Of a stretch of 64,000 bases of DNA, positions 26,794 through 36,110 are shown in pieces (positions within the stretch are counted from its first letter, which is position 1; every line of letters begins with the position of its first letter). The notes below the pieces were generated by a model. That model was not told the origin of the DNA and made no database searches. It saw nothing but the letters and a program-made list of their open reading frames with translations. Source of the DNA: UBA6168 sp964573725 (GTDB taxonomy: Bacteria > Bacteroidota > Bacteroidia > Chitinophagales > Saprospiraceae). The translations under genes and the position numbers were made by a program. The DNA lies in contig CAZNLJ010000022.1 of the NCBI GenBank assembly GCA_964573725.1, forward strand, positions 1 through 64,000, read 5' to 3'.

Positions 26794-27042
26794 GGAAATC
26801 CCCGGCGGCAGGCCTCCGGCAAGCCGCCGGGCATCCTCCCCGGGAAGGGCGGCATCCTTTCCGGCCATATGGAGTTCCCGCATTGCCCACAGCAGGTCCG
26901 CCGATGACCGGCTTTGCTGTCAACCGTACCGCACCCTGTTTGCTACAACGGAACTACCGTCGGTCCGCCGGCGGGATCCAAAAAAATGGGAACCGGCCGG
27001 TGAGGCACCTTTCGGGCGGCTGCCGCCGGTTTCCACCATCCA

Positions 27043-28476
27043 ATGGTCATGAAACGACAACTTCCCATCCTGCTGAGCCTGTGCATGGTATTGCTGACAG
27101 GCCGCCTGGCTGGCCAACCGCACCGGCTGGTGGTGCTGACGGATATCGAGGCCGACCCCGATGATGCCCAAACCTTGGTGCGGTTGTTATTGTACGCCAA
27201 TCAAATCGAGCTGGAAGCCCTGGTCGCCACCACCTCCACCCATCAGCGGACCAGGGTCGCACCGGAAACCATCCGCCGGATCATCCGGGCGTACGGGCAG
27301 GTACGTCCCAACCTGTTGCGCCATGAACCGGGCTATCCGACGGAGGAGGCCTTGCTCGCCTGTGTCACCCAGGGACTGCCCCTCTACGGCATGGAAGGGG
27401 TCGGCGAGGGGAAAGACTCCGAGGGATCCGAGCGAATCATCCGGATACTGGAAAAACCCGACGACCGGCCCGTCTACGTATCGGTTTGGGGCGGACCCAA
27501 CACCTTCGCCCAGGCGCTCTGGAAGCTGCGGCAGACCCGGCGGCCGGAAGATTGCGACCGGTTGTTGCGCAAGCTCCGGGTCTACACCATCTCCGACCAG
27601 GACGACAGCGGCAGCTGGATCCGGCGGACCTTCCCCGACCTGAGCTACATCGTCAGCCCCGGCGACTATTTCCGGTCCACCTGGATCGGCATCAACCGGC
27701 CGGTGCCCGGCATCGACAACGAGGTCATCTCGAACCGCTGGCTGGCCGCGCACATCCAACAGGGACACGGCCCCCTGGGTGCGCAATATCCGGATGTCGC
27801 CTACGGCATGGAAGGGGACACCCCCTCCTGGCTTTCCCTGATCCCCAACGGTTTGAGCGATCCCGAAAGGCCGGATTGGGGCGGTTGGGGCGGAAGGTAC
27901 GAACTGTATCGCCCCACCGAGGTGCCGCCGGGGCTGACCGGCGGGGTGCCCATCGAACCGGAAACCCGTCCCATCTGGACCCATGCCGTCGATTCCTTCA
28001 TCCCCCGGATTCCGGGGATCCACGGCCGGGCCATCCGCAAGGATACCCTCAACTTCACCGGCAACCAGGTGACCCTCTGGCGTTGGCGCGACGATTTCCA
28101 ACACGATTTCGCCGCCCGCATGGACTGGTGTACCCAACCCTTCGAAGCGGCCAACCATCCCCCCGTCCCATTATTGGCCCATCCCGATACCCTGAGCGTC
28201 CGCAGCGGCGATTTCTTCCGGTTGGATGCGGCCGGCACCTACGACCCGGATGGGGACAGCCTGAGCTTCTGGTGGTTCCATTACCCCGAACCGGGCACCT
28301 ACCGCGGCGGCACCATCGAATTCAGTCCCTTGTCGGAAAATCTCCAGCATATCCACACCATCCGGGCCCCCGCCGTCAACAAGCCGGAAACCGCCCACTT
28401 CATCCTACGGGTCACCGACAAGGGAAGCCCGCCCTTATCCAGGTACCGAAGGGTCGTCGTCACCATCACCCCCTGA
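27043..28476 (+). CDS. DUF1593 / Sde182-like nucleoside-hydrolase-fold protein, secreted
   Basis: The 477-aa protein has a signal peptide (about 1-25, ending LAGQ). A nucleoside-hydrolase-like domain (about 28-330) opens with LTDIEADPDDAQTLVR, an Asp-rich motif akin to the metal-binding DxDxxDD of nucleoside hydrolases. A C-terminal Ig-like domain (about 385-477, YDPDGDSLSFWWFHYPE) corresponds to the Sde182 cellulose-binding-protein C-terminus. Family members are secreted in plant-polysaccharide degraders; the substrate is unproven. It may start at ATG 27043 or 27049. Confidence 0.85.
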   Translation: MVMKRQLPILLSLCMVLLTGRLAGQPHRLVVLTDIEADPDDAQTLVRLLLYANQIELEALVATTSTHQRTRVAPETIRRIIRAYGQVRPNLLRHEPGYPTEEALLACVTQGLPLYGMEGVGEGKDSEGSERIIRILEKPDDRPVYVSVWGGPNTFAQALWKLRQTRRPEDCDRLLRKLRVYTISDQDDSGSWIRRTFPDLSYIVSPGDYFRSTWIGINRPVPGIDNEVISNRWLAAHIQQGHGPLGAQYPDVAYGMEGDTPSWLSLIPNGLSDPERPDWGGWGGRYELYRPTEVPPGLTGGVPIEPETRPIWTHAVDSFIPRIPGIHGRAIRKDTLNFTGNQVTLWRWRDDFQHDFAARMDWCTQPFEAANHPPVPLLAHPDTLSVRSGDFFRLDAAGTYDPDGDSLSFWWFHYPEPGTYRGGTIEFSPLSENLQHIHTIRAPAVNKPETAHFILRVTDKGSPPLSRYRRVVVTITP

Positions 28477-28650
28477 CGATGGCCGCCGCGGCAATCCCGC
28501 CCACCATCCGATACCGACGACGGGCGGATGATCGAGGCCCCTCCGCCTGAAGCCGGGCCGGGCCAGCGTGTGCGTCCGAACCGTTTCCGGCATCGACGAC
28601 CACCCGAAAAAAAAATCCGGGCGGAAGGTAGCCCAAAGACCACTTTCCAT

Positions 28651-28674
28651 TAACTTTGTATTTCAAAGTACTTT
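28651..28674 (+). promoter_or_regulatory. Palindromic operator overlapping the -7 element
   Basis: TAACTTTG (28651-28658) is a -7 element. It overlaps an inverted repeat, ACTTTG (28653-28658), 5 nt, CAAAGT (28664-28669), which runs into a second palindrome AAAGTACTTT (28665-28674). An upstream CAAAG (28634-28638) and ACTTT (28642-28646) add further half-sites. A repressor bound here would block transcription. The winged-helix gene two positions downstream is the obvious candidate. Confidence 0.6.
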
Positions 28675-28678
28675 TAAA

Positions 28679-29323
28679 ATGAAAAAAGACAATACCGCCG
28701 AGCAGCTGGCCGCGTTGGCGGACATCCGGGATATGGTGGCCAAATCGGCCAGGTTCCCATCGGTCAGCGGCACGGCCGGGCTGTTTGCCGGCCTGTTGGC
28801 GCTGGCAGGTACGGCGCTTGCGGCGGACATGATGGGCTGTTCCCTTTTCGACACCGGCTGTTACGCCGCCCTGTTCGACGAGCCGGACCGCGTGTCGCCG
28901 GGTTTAGGTCCTTGGTTGTGGCTCGACTTCGGAACCGTCCTGGTGCTGTCCCTATCCGCAGGCGTAGGCTGGGCGCTTCGAAAAGCCCGGCGGCAGCGGG
29001 TGCCCCTGCGGGGCGGGGTGGCCGGCCGCCTGCTCCTGGCGTTCGGTACGCCCTTGGTAACCGGAGGCCTGTGCTGCCTGGCATTGCTGAAGCACGGGCA
29101 CTACGGCTGGCTGGCCCCTGCCACCCTGCTGTTCTACGGACTGGCGCTGTTGGCCGCCGCCCCTTTCACCATCACCGCCGTCCGCTATCTGGGATGGACG
29201 GAGGTGGCGACCGGCTTGGTGGTCGCCTATTTTCCCGCCACCGGCCTCGTGGGCTGGGCCTTCGGGTTTGGCCTGCTGCACCTGGTCTACGGCGGCTGGA
29301 TCCGATACACCCGACAGTCCTGA
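28679..29323 (+). CDS. Small polytopic membrane protein
   Basis: This 214-aa protein has a short N-terminal cytosolic helix (EQLAALADIRDMVAKSARF) followed by five or six transmembrane segments between about 35 and 205. I do not recognise a catalytic motif. It is first in an operon with a winged-helix regulator (5-bp gap) and a larger membrane protein. This combination recurs in Bacteroidota and suggests regulated envelope or stress adaptation, but the function is unknown. ATG 28679 follows a TAACTTTG promoter that overlaps a palindromic operator candidate. Confidence 0.7.
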   Translation: MKKDNTAEQLAALADIRDMVAKSARFPSVSGTAGLFAGLLALAGTALAADMMGCSLFDTGCYAALFDEPDRVSPGLGPWLWLDFGTVLVLSLSAGVGWALRKARRQRVPLRGGVAGRLLLAFGTPLVTGGLCCLALLKHGHYGWLAPATLLFYGLALLAAAPFTITAVRYLGWTEVATGLVVAYFPATGLVGWAFGFGLLHLVYGGWIRYTRQS

Positions 29324-29328
29324 ACCCT

Positions 29329-29625
29329 ATGCTGGAAGCCTGGAACAAAGCATTCGAGAGCAAGGTCCGGCTGGCCGTCATGTCACTCCTCATGGTGCGG
29401 GAAACCATCGATTTCCCGACCTTGAAATCGCAACTGGACCTGACGGACGGCAACCTGGCCAGCCACCTGGCCGCCTTGGAGAAGCTGGAATACATCCAGG
29501 TCAGCAAGCGGTTCGTCGGCAAACGGCCCAATACCTCCTACCAGGCCACCCCGCTCGGCCGGGAGGCTTTCCATGCCCACCTGGCCGCCCTTGAAAAATT
29601 CATCCGGCAAGGGCCCCCACGATGA
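29329..29625 (+). CDS. Winged-helix transcriptional regulator (ArsR/MarR-like, HTH_34 type)
   Basis: The 98-aa DNA-binding protein is a single winged helix with no effector domain. The recognition region is DFPTLKSQLDLTDGNLASHL, followed by the wing around VGKRPNTSYQATPLGREAF. This pattern is typical of the small one-domain winged-helix regulators of Bacteroidota that sit beside DUF4153-like membrane proteins. It lies 5 bp after one membrane-protein gene and 38 bp before another, so it probably represses its own operon by binding the CAAAGT/ACTTTG sites upstream of 28679. Confidence 0.88.
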   Translation: MLEAWNKAFESKVRLAVMSLLMVRETIDFPTLKSQLDLTDGNLASHLAALEKLEYIQVSKRFVGKRPNTSYQATPLGREAFHAHLAALEKFIRQGPPR

Positions 29626-29663
29626 CCCCATGCGTTTGTCCTCATCTTTTCAACCTTATTCTT

Positions 29664-30953
29664 ATGGAAAATCCATTGTCCATCGATCCTGCGGGTCAAC
29701 AGGAAAGCCACGCCGACCTCATCCTGCGGCATCTCGACGACCCGGCCAGCCTGGAGACCTTGTACCGGAGCGACAAGCGTCGGTTCCGGGACAGCTTCCT
29801 GGCTTTGTACGAAGCACACCGGGACCATCCGGTGGCCCGGGTGTGGTACGAGCGGCTCCGCCGGCCGGGCGAACCCTTTCGCTGGGGCCCTCGAAAAGAA
29901 CTGCCATTCCTGGTCGTCGCCGCCCTGTTGGCCGGGTGCCTGGCCAAGCTGCCCGAATGGCTGACCCTCGATGCCGACAATTTCTACATCCGTACCTTCG
30001 GCTTCCTTGTTTTTCCCGGCCTGACCGCCTATTTCCTGCGGCAATGGGGCTTCCGCCCGAGTCGCGGCTGGATACCGCCCCTGGTCATCCTGGTAAGCGG
30101 CCTGTATATTTGGTTGCTGCCGGACCGGAGGGACAGCGACACCCTGTTGTTGGCCGCCCTGCACCTGCCCGGCATACTTTGGATGTGCCTCGGCTACGCA
30201 TTCACGGGAGGGGAATGGAAAGATACCGGCAGGCGGCTGGCCTTCCTCGGCTACAACGGCGACCTGTTGGTCATGCTGGCCATCCTGATGCTCAGCGGCG
30301 GACTCTTCACCGGCGTGACCATCAACCTGTACGGACTGGTCGGTCTCGATATCGAGGAATTCTATTTCCAACAGGTGGCCATCTGGGGCTTGGCCGCCCT
30401 ACCCCTGCTGGCCACCTACCTGGTGCGGCACAATCCGGTGCTGGTCGGCCGGATCTCCCCCCTGGTCGCCGCCCTCTTCACACCGGTCACCTTCCTGGCC
30501 CTGCTCGTTTTCCTGGTGGCCTGGGCCTTGGGCGGAAAACCACTTCATGTCGACCGGGATTTCCTGCTCCTTTTCAATGTGCTGCTGGTAGGAGTCATGG
30601 CCATCGTCTTGTTTTCGATTACGGATGCGGACAAGCGGGCAGCCGCTCCCTCCGGCCGATGGTGGTTGGCCGGGCTGTGTGCCCTGACGCTGGTGTTGAA
30701 CGGCATGGCCTTGTCCGCCATTTCCATGCGGCTGTCCGCTTTCGGTGCCAGCCCCAACCGCCTGGCGGTCCTTGGCGCCAACCTCCTGATGTTCATTCAT
30801 TTGGGAAAAATAACCCTGACCCTGTTCCGGTCGCTGGCCGGCAAGCGGGACCGTTCGCAGCTCGGGGATAGCCTGACGGCATTCCTGCCGGTGTATGGCA
30901 TTTGGTTTGCCTTCGTCACTTTCCTGCTGCCCTGGTTGTTCGGCTTCGCCTGA
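29664..30953 (+). CDS. Polytopic membrane protein, DUF4153-like
   Basis: The 429-aa inner-membrane protein has an ~85-residue hydrophilic N-terminus (ADLILRHLDDPASLETLY, then SFLALYEAHRDHPVARVWYE), followed by about eleven transmembrane helices. Hydrophobicity and gene order fit DUF4153-type proteins, although it is shorter than some members; the assignment is tentative. No catalytic motif is visible. It is third in the operon with the winged-helix regulator. ATG 29664 is chosen because the 14 upstream in-frame codons overlap the intergenic leader. Confidence 0.6.
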   Translation: MENPLSIDPAGQQESHADLILRHLDDPASLETLYRSDKRRFRDSFLALYEAHRDHPVARVWYERLRRPGEPFRWGPRKELPFLVVAALLAGCLAKLPEWLTLDADNFYIRTFGFLVFPGLTAYFLRQWGFRPSRGWIPPLVILVSGLYIWLLPDRRDSDTLLLAALHLPGILWMCLGYAFTGGEWKDTGRRLAFLGYNGDLLVMLAILMLSGGLFTGVTINLYGLVGLDIEEFYFQQVAIWGLAALPLLATYLVRHNPVLVGRISPLVAALFTPVTFLALLVFLVAWALGGKPLHVDRDFLLLFNVLLVGVMAIVLFSITDADKRAAAPSGRWWLAGLCALTLVLNGMALSAISMRLSAFGASPNRLAVLGANLLMFIHLGKITLTLFRSLAGKRDRSQLGDSLTAFLPVYGIWFAFVTFLLPWLFGFA

Positions 30954-31376
30954 CGGAAATGCATGTCCCGGGTATCGGTGACAGGATAAGATCCGCCGCA
31001 CCGTTCCCACGCATCCTTCGTACCCCAAGAACCGGATCGTCTATTTTTATGGCCAGGTTCGCATCGTTGAATGAGAACGTAACCTTCCCATAACCAACGC
31101 GTCTTACCTGCCTGTCCCGCCTTCCGGAGCGGGCGCGCCGGCTACGGGTCCTAAAAACTCTTGTGGGTACGGGTCTACGGCCCGCGCCCTTTACAAGGGT
31201 GGCCGCAGCACATTGGCAATTACAGGCACTAAAAAAATGATGGAAAATCAAGTTCTGACAATTGCTGGTTTTGCAAGGTCGAGGTACGGAAGCTGCGTTC
31301 CCGGGAATCCGGTCGGGAGTTCCCCACCGGGGCGGCCCACCTGGCCGAGGCATTCCCTGCCCAAACGATACAGCCC
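30954..31376. other. Intergenic, no gene seen
   Basis: The 423-bp gap contains a small inverted repeat, CCCGC (31116-31120) with GCGGG (31129-31133), and two near-copies of TACGGGTC (31143-31150 and 31168-31175). No coding, tRNA or riboswitch signature was recognised, and no good TAnnTTTG precedes the next gene. Confidence 0.4.
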
Positions 31377-32240
31377 ATGAAAAGCACAAGAACGGCCGCG
31401 GCCGGCGGCCGGCAAGATCCGACGGAGCGGTATTTCCGGGTACATCCGCAGGTATCGCTCCGGGTCGTAAGTTTCGGGGAAGGCGGTTCCCCGACGGCAG
31501 GCCGGCCTCCGGTCGTCCTGCTCGGCGGGTTGGCGACCGTCATCGACGGTTTCCTGCCCTTGCTGTCCGACCTCGCCCCGGATTTTTCCGTCCATTACGT
31601 GGAAACCCGGGAAAAACATACGTCCCGCATCTCCGGTCGGATCGGGTACGACGTACCGTCCATGAGTAGCGACCTGCCCGGCCTGATCCGGCAACTCGAC
31701 CTGCCGGACCGGGGGTACGTCCTGGCCGGCTATTCCTTGGGCGCTGCGGTGGTGGCGGACGCATTCCGGCGACTCGAACGGAAACCCCGTTGCCTGGTGC
31801 TGGCGGAACCGACGCCGGTGCTGCACCTGCCATGGTGGGGGTCGGCACTGGTCCGGTCGATGGGCGTCCCGCTGTATCCCGTGCTGCGCCGGTTCGCCCA
31901 ATGGTATCTCCGCACGTTTCGGATGGATGCGGAGGCGGACCCGGAAATCGCCTTGATCACGGCGAGGGCCTTGCGGCAGGCGGATCCCGTGAAGTTACGG
32001 GATTGCGTCTTGGCGAACATAGGTTACGGAGCATGGGATTCCTTGGCGGGAATCGACTGTCCTACCCTGTTGGTGACGGCTTCCAAGGACACCCTGCATG
32101 TCCTGGCGGATGCCCGCCGCATGCAGGCGGGCATCCGGGACTGCCGGACGGTCGACCTGCTGGACAACCGGCAGACACACCAGGCCGCCATGGGACAGCT
32201 CCTGCGGTCGTTCCTCGACGAACTGGACGGCCGCCGGTAA
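31377..32240 (+). CDS. Alpha/beta hydrolase
   Basis: This 287-aa protein has no signal peptide. PPVVLLGGLATVIDGFLPLL provides the oxyanion region, and VLAGYSLGAAVVADAF contains the nucleophile elbow G-Y-S-L-G. A late LLVTASKDTLHVL probably bears the acid, and NRQTHQAAMGQLL the His. The fold is that of lipase/thioesterase-like hydrolases, but the substrate is not evident. It converges on the epimerase-like gene with 24 bp between stops. Confidence 0.8.
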   Translation: MKSTRTAAAGGRQDPTERYFRVHPQVSLRVVSFGEGGSPTAGRPPVVLLGGLATVIDGFLPLLSDLAPDFSVHYVETREKHTSRISGRIGYDVPSMSSDLPGLIRQLDLPDRGYVLAGYSLGAAVVADAFRRLERKPRCLVLAEPTPVLHLPWWGSALVRSMGVPLYPVLRRFAQWYLRTFRMDAEADPEIALITARALRQADPVKLRDCVLANIGYGAWDSLAGIDCPTLLVTASKDTLHVLADARRMQAGIRDCRTVDLLDNRQTHQAAMGQLLRSFLDELDGRR

Positions 32241-32264
32241 TCCGGAAGATCGGGAGCCTCCGGC

Positions 32265-33191
32265 TTACCGCAGGATATCGGATTTCAGGTAGCGGATACT
32301 TTCGGACAAGCTGGCCAGCGGATCCGACGGCATATCGTGTTCGACAAATGGATAGACCAGGCCGGCCTTCCCGGCTTCCCGAAAGATCCGTTTGAAATCG
32401 ATGCTGCCCTGTCCGACCGGCCGGAGCGTCAACAGGTCGGCGGCGATATCCTTGACATGCCACAGGGGAAACCTGCCGGGATGTTCCCGGAACAACGCCA
32501 CCGGATCCACCCCCGCCTTGGTCACCCAGGCCAGGTCGAGCTCCATTTTCAGGAGGTCCGCCGGAACCTGGGACAAGAACACCTCGTAGGGTGTGCGGTC
32601 GCCCACTGTCCGGAACTCCCAATCGTGGTTATGATATACCAGCTGCAAGCCCGACTTTCGGCAGATTTCCCCGGCCGTGGTCAGGATTTGGACGGCAGCG
32701 GCGACCTCCTCCGGCGTGTTGGCCGGAATATTGGCGCAAACCAGATACCGGACCCCCGCTTCGGCCAGGCTGTCGACGATCTCCTGGGCATCGTCCCGCA
32801 GGTTCTTCATCGCAGGTGGCCGGCGGGGCTGCCCGTTCTCATCGGTGGGGGTGTTGCGGCCCGGCCGCGGTCGGAAAGGAGCGCCCACCACATGATGGGC
32901 CCGCCAGGACAGGCCGATATCCTGCAGCATCGCTGCGAATTCCGGGGCGCTGCGGCCGTAATATCCGCCTTGCCGGCTGAAAGCCGATTCGATGTGCCGG
33001 TAACCCAGTTCCGCCACCTGGGCCAGGGTGCCACGGGTATCCTGATCGATGACGGACATGAGGGTAAACAGCTGGACGCCCGGCTCATAGTCCGCTTTCC
33101 GGCCCGACGACCCGCTCGCTCCGCCCCCGAAGGCGAGCCCCAGGGCGGCGCTGCCGGCTTGCCGGATGAATGTTCTCCTGTTTGATTGCAT
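32265..33191 (-). CDS. Sugar phosphate isomerase/epimerase-like TIM barrel, exported
   Basis: The 308-aa protein has an N-terminal twin-arginine-like signal (SNRRTFIRQAGSAALGLAFG). It then has an AP-endonuclease-2/xylose-isomerase-like TIM barrel: GVQLFTLMSVIDQDTRGTLA, HIESAF, LVYHNHDWEF (metal-binding His/Asp), MELDLAWVTKAGVDP, LWHVKDIA and FVEHDM. These are the usual metal-binding steps of the COG1082 family. Substrate unknown. ATG 33191 begins the signal. A TATGTTTG -7 element on the reverse strand lies about 160 nt upstream. Confidence 0.85.
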   Translation of the reverse strand: MQSNRRTFIRQAGSAALGLAFGGGASGSSGRKADYEPGVQLFTLMSVIDQDTRGTLAQVAELGYRHIESAFSRQGGYYGRSAPEFAAMLQDIGLSWRAHHVVGAPFRPRPGRNTPTDENGQPRRPPAMKNLRDDAQEIVDSLAEAGVRYLVCANIPANTPEEVAAAVQILTTAGEICRKSGLQLVYHNHDWEFRTVGDRTPYEVFLSQVPADLLKMELDLAWVTKAGVDPVALFREHPGRFPLWHVKDIAADLLTLRPVGQGSIDFKRIFREAGKAGLVYPFVEHDMPSDPLASLSESIRYLKSDILR

Positions 33192-33352
33192 GATATCTGG
33201 ATTTGATGAAATGGAAGTGCGATTCGGCAAGCGGACCTTCGGCCGATGCGCCGACCGAGACCAGGCCGCCCGCAGCTATTGCGACATGGCGGCCTGACAA
33301 CGGCGCCTTTCCCGTCCGCTATGGTGCCCCGAAAAATACGCCGGTCGCCCGG

Positions 33353-33360
33353 CAAACATA
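33353..33360 (-). promoter_or_regulatory. -7 element for the epimerase-like gene
   Basis: The reverse strand reads TATGTTTG, an exact TAnnTTTG match, 162 nt upstream of the start. This implies a long leader. Confidence 0.4.
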
Positions 33361-33450
33361 AGACCAATCGGCCGCATTACTCCGGACATCCTACCGCCGG
33401 AGCTGCCATGCGGCGCTTCCGACGGACAAACGGCCGGGCAGGCTACCCGA

Positions 33451-34428
33451 TCAGGAACGACCACCCCACCTGCGCGGTATCCGCAGGTGCTTGCGCTTAT
33501 TTTCTATCCACCATTCGACGGCCTTGCGGTACTGCCCCGTCAGCCAGAGTTCCTCCACCGGCCAGAGATATCCCCGGCGGATGCCCCGACGGGCCAGGTA
33601 CCTGTCCACCAAGCCTTTCGAATTCCAGGGGTGCGGGCAGCGGCACATGGACCTCACCAGGGCGGGATCGTGCATTCCGCCTTTCCCGAGAGCCTCGATA
33701 TATTTCAGGTAAAGCGCATGGTGCGTGTTGGCGGCATTGGTGTAGAAATGCCAGACGACCGGCGCCCAGGCGACGGTGAGGTTTGCGAAAAGCTGTGCAT
33801 TGTACGGGATGGGAAGTTCCTCGAAACACACCCCGCCGATTACTGACAGGGTATGGTTGAAGGCGGGTTGGTCCACGACCCGGTCGGTCACCGCCACAGA
33901 CCGCTTCCAATGGTGGTGCCACTGGTCCCAGAAGCGATAGGCGGCCTCCGTATCATTGAGAAACAGGACCCCGGTATTGAAATATCCTTGCGGGGAAGTC
34001 TCCCAGTCCAATTGCCGCAGCATCAAGCGGTCCGTGGACCAGACCTGTTGTGTCGGGTCCGGGGTGGAATGGTTCACGGCGGCCGCCAGGTCTGCCTGCA
34101 GTCCGAAGAGCGGACGCAGGGAACCACGGACCAGGACATCCCCGTCCAGGAAAACACATTTGCCGTCCACCAAGTGGCGGAGCCGGGTCTTCAGGTAACG
34201 GCTCCGTTTCCGGGCACCCCCTTCGACCCCTTCCACGACTTTCCATCCGTCCGGCGACGGCAGCAAGGACGGATGATTTTCCCGGAGCAACGCGTAGGAT
34301 TGTGCATCGGTCACCACCCACACCGGCAATCCGGGATTGGAATACCGTACGGAGTGGATGGCCGTGGTAGTGGCGTGCACATACATCGGGTCTCCGTCCG
34401 TACATAAGATAAAAACCAGTTTCTCCAT
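33451..34428 (-). CDS. GT8-like glycosyltransferase
   Basis: The 325-aa cytosolic glycosyltransferase is of the GT8/glycogenin-like fold. It opens with EKLVFILCTDGDPMYVHA and has the metal-binding DxD motif in KCVFLDGDVLV near residue 95. A GYFNTGVLFLN stretch follows (a GT8 hallmark), and a late HFYTNAANTHHALY stretch supplies His residues. It would transfer a sugar from a nucleotide-sugar to a surface glycan. It is the last gene of a leftward cassette with a GT2 and a sulfotransferase, 57 bp after the sulfotransferase. Confidence 0.82.
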   Translation of the reverse strand: MEKLVFILCTDGDPMYVHATTTAIHSVRYSNPGLPVWVVTDAQSYALLRENHPSLLPSPDGWKVVEGVEGGARKRSRYLKTRLRHLVDGKCVFLDGDVLVRGSLRPLFGLQADLAAAVNHSTPDPTQQVWSTDRLMLRQLDWETSPQGYFNTGVLFLNDTEAAYRFWDQWHHHWKRSVAVTDRVVDQPAFNHTLSVIGGVCFEELPIPYNAQLFANLTVAWAPVVWHFYTNAANTHHALYLKYIEALGKGGMHDPALVRSMCRCPHPWNSKGLVDRYLARRGIRRGYLWPVEELWLTGQYRKAVEWWIENKRKHLRIPRRWGGRS

Positions 34429-34485
34429 AACTTACAGCCATCTGCGGTCCATTCCGTCCTCGATGCCGGACGGGGCGGAGGGTCG

Positions 34486-35100
34486 TCAGCGGGAGCGGAA
34501 TCCGGCCGGCCAACTCCATTTTCGGGCTGCGGGACGCCCCGAAAAGGAATAACCCAGCCGTTGGATATCCCGCCAATAGATCCGCTCGAATAGTTCCCTG
34601 GCTTCCCGTTGCCGGAAATAACCTTGATAATCGCCACGTGCCGAGGCATTGGCCACCGGGAGTCCGGTTTCCGGCATGCCGAGGCGGCGGCAGAGTTCCC
34701 GGAAGTCTTCCTGCAGGCGCTCGAACCGGAGCTGGAAACCCGTGACGAAGCGGCCGTCGCGATCCAGCAAGGTATCGGTCTGGGGTCGGGTGAGGTGCCG
34801 GTAGTCATGTCCTTCCGCCGGAAGCTGCCGCAACACCTCCAACAGCGGCCTGTCCCGGGTGGCGGCAAGGTATTTCCATCCCGAGACGAAGCGGTCCCAG
34901 GGATTGCGCACCACCGCACACACCAGGTAATCCGGATACCGGGCCGCCACTTCCGACCAGGGCGGCTGTTCGGAAAGCACGCCGTCGTTGAAGCTGTGCC
35001 ATTGCGCATCCGACAGGTCATAGCCGAAATGCCGGATGAGGGCGGTCCCCGCACACTTCCGTTGGTGAATAAAGATACATTTATAGGTATGGCAGATCAT
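34486..35100 (-). CDS. Sulfotransferase (family 2 type)
   Basis: The 204-aa protein moves a sulfuryl group from PAPS to an acceptor. The 5'-phosphosulfate-binding loop is IFIHQRKCAGTALIRHFG (family pattern FIHIPKTAGTS), and the 3'-phosphate motif is VVRNPWDRFVSGWKYL. The start ATG (35098-35100) overlaps the stop of the upstream GT2 gene as ATGA, so the two are translationally coupled. With a GT2 and a GT8 on either side, the acceptor is most likely a glycan; that is inference. Confidence 0.88.
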   Translation of the reverse strand: MICHTYKCIFIHQRKCAGTALIRHFGYDLSDAQWHSFNDGVLSEQPPWSEVAARYPDYLVCAVVRNPWDRFVSGWKYLAATRDRPLLEVLRQLPAEGHDYRHLTRPQTDTLLDRDGRFVTGFQLRFERLQEDFRELCRRLGMPETGLPVANASARGDYQGYFRQREARELFERIYWRDIQRLGYSFSGRPAARKWSWPAGFRSR

Positions 35101-36110
35101 CCTGTCCGTTTGTGCGTCCCTGAAACCGAGTGGTAGCGGCCGCCGACCGTTTCCCGGAGCCAGGGTATTACCAGGTGGCGTCCCGCCAGGGCGACCGCTA
35201 CGGGAGACAACCGGAAGCAGCCCCAAAGCAAGCGCAGGCCGGTCCCGGTGAACAGCGAACGGATCGCCGCCGCCGGTGTACGCGCCACGTTCGACCATTT
35301 CCGGAAGAGGTCCTCCAGGGGTTGTGACCAGACGGCGGCCGCCCGGCAGCCGGGAACCGATTGTTTGGCCCAGGCCATCACCGCCATTTGTTCCCGTATC
35401 CGTTCCAGTCCGGCATGGGCATGCGTTCGCAGCGTATGGGCAGCACCGTGGCGGCGGAAATGGTTCAAGGGTTCCCGCAGGTAGACCACATCTCCGGTCA
35501 TCAGCAGGAAAATCCAGAATGCCCGGTCCCCGGCATACCGGAGGCGGAAGGCGGGGCCTGACACCGGTCCTGCAGGCTTTCGAAAGACGATGCCGCTGGC
35601 GTTGAGCAAATGGTTTTTCCCCAGCATATACCGTTTCAGGAACACCAAGCCGTGTTCGCGGTATACAGGTTCGGGACCATCGATGGCCGCCAGCCAATCG
35701 CCGGTCGTCCCCTCGCTTGCCCCTTCCCCGTCCACCCAATGCGCATAGGTGGAAACGAGGGCGGTTCCCGGGTGGCTTTGCCATGCCCGGACACATTTCT
35801 CCAGGAATGTATCCGCGGCCCAGTCGTCGCTTTCGGCAATCCAGACCAGTTCGCCGCGCGCCAGCGCAAGCCCCGTCCGCCATTGCAGGAAGGGGCTTCC
35901 GGAATTTTCCCGGTTCCGCATGCAACGGCTCACCCGGGGATGGTCCGCATACCGGGCCAGGATATCCCAGCTGCCGTCGGTGCTGGCGTCGTCCAGCAAT
36001 ATCACTTCGTAATGACCGTAGGACTGCCGGAAAATCGAGTCCAACCGACGCTCCAGGAAACGGGCGTGTTGGTAATTCGGTACAATGACGCTCACCAAGG
36101 GGTCCTGCAT
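35097..36110 (-). CDS. GT2 family glycosyltransferase
   Basis: The 337-aa protein has the GT-A fold. Signatures are VSVIVPNYQHARFLERRLDS, LLDDASTDGSWDIL and the DxD-like IAESDDWAADTF near residue 90. A membrane-associated C-terminal half is likely around 275-300. It is first in the GT2-sulfotransferase-GT8 cassette. ATG 36110 is preferred over the longer in-frame extension because it starts at the fold and because the extension lies in a 250-nt leader below a strong promoter (36366-36397). Confidence 0.88.
   Translation of the reverse strand: MQDPLVSVIVPNYQHARFLERRLDSIFRQSYGHYEVILLDDASTDGSWDILARYADHPRVSRCMRNRENSGSPFLQWRTGLALARGELVWIAESDDWAADTFLEKCVRAWQSHPGTALVSTYAHWVDGEGASEGTTGDWLAAIDGPEPVYREHGLVFLKRYMLGKNHLLNASGIVFRKPAGPVSGPAFRLRYAGDRAFWIFLLMTGDVVYLREPLNHFRRHGAAHTLRTHAHAGLERIREQMAVMAWAKQSVPGCRAAAVWSQPLEDLFRKWSNVARTPAAAIRSLFTGTGLRLLWGCFRLSPVAVALAGRHLVIPWLRETVGGRYHSVSGTHKRTG

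Noticed and set aside
31116..31175. Possible riboswitch or structured RNA
   Set aside because: Only a 5-bp inverted repeat and a short direct repeat were found; no known aptamer core was recognised.
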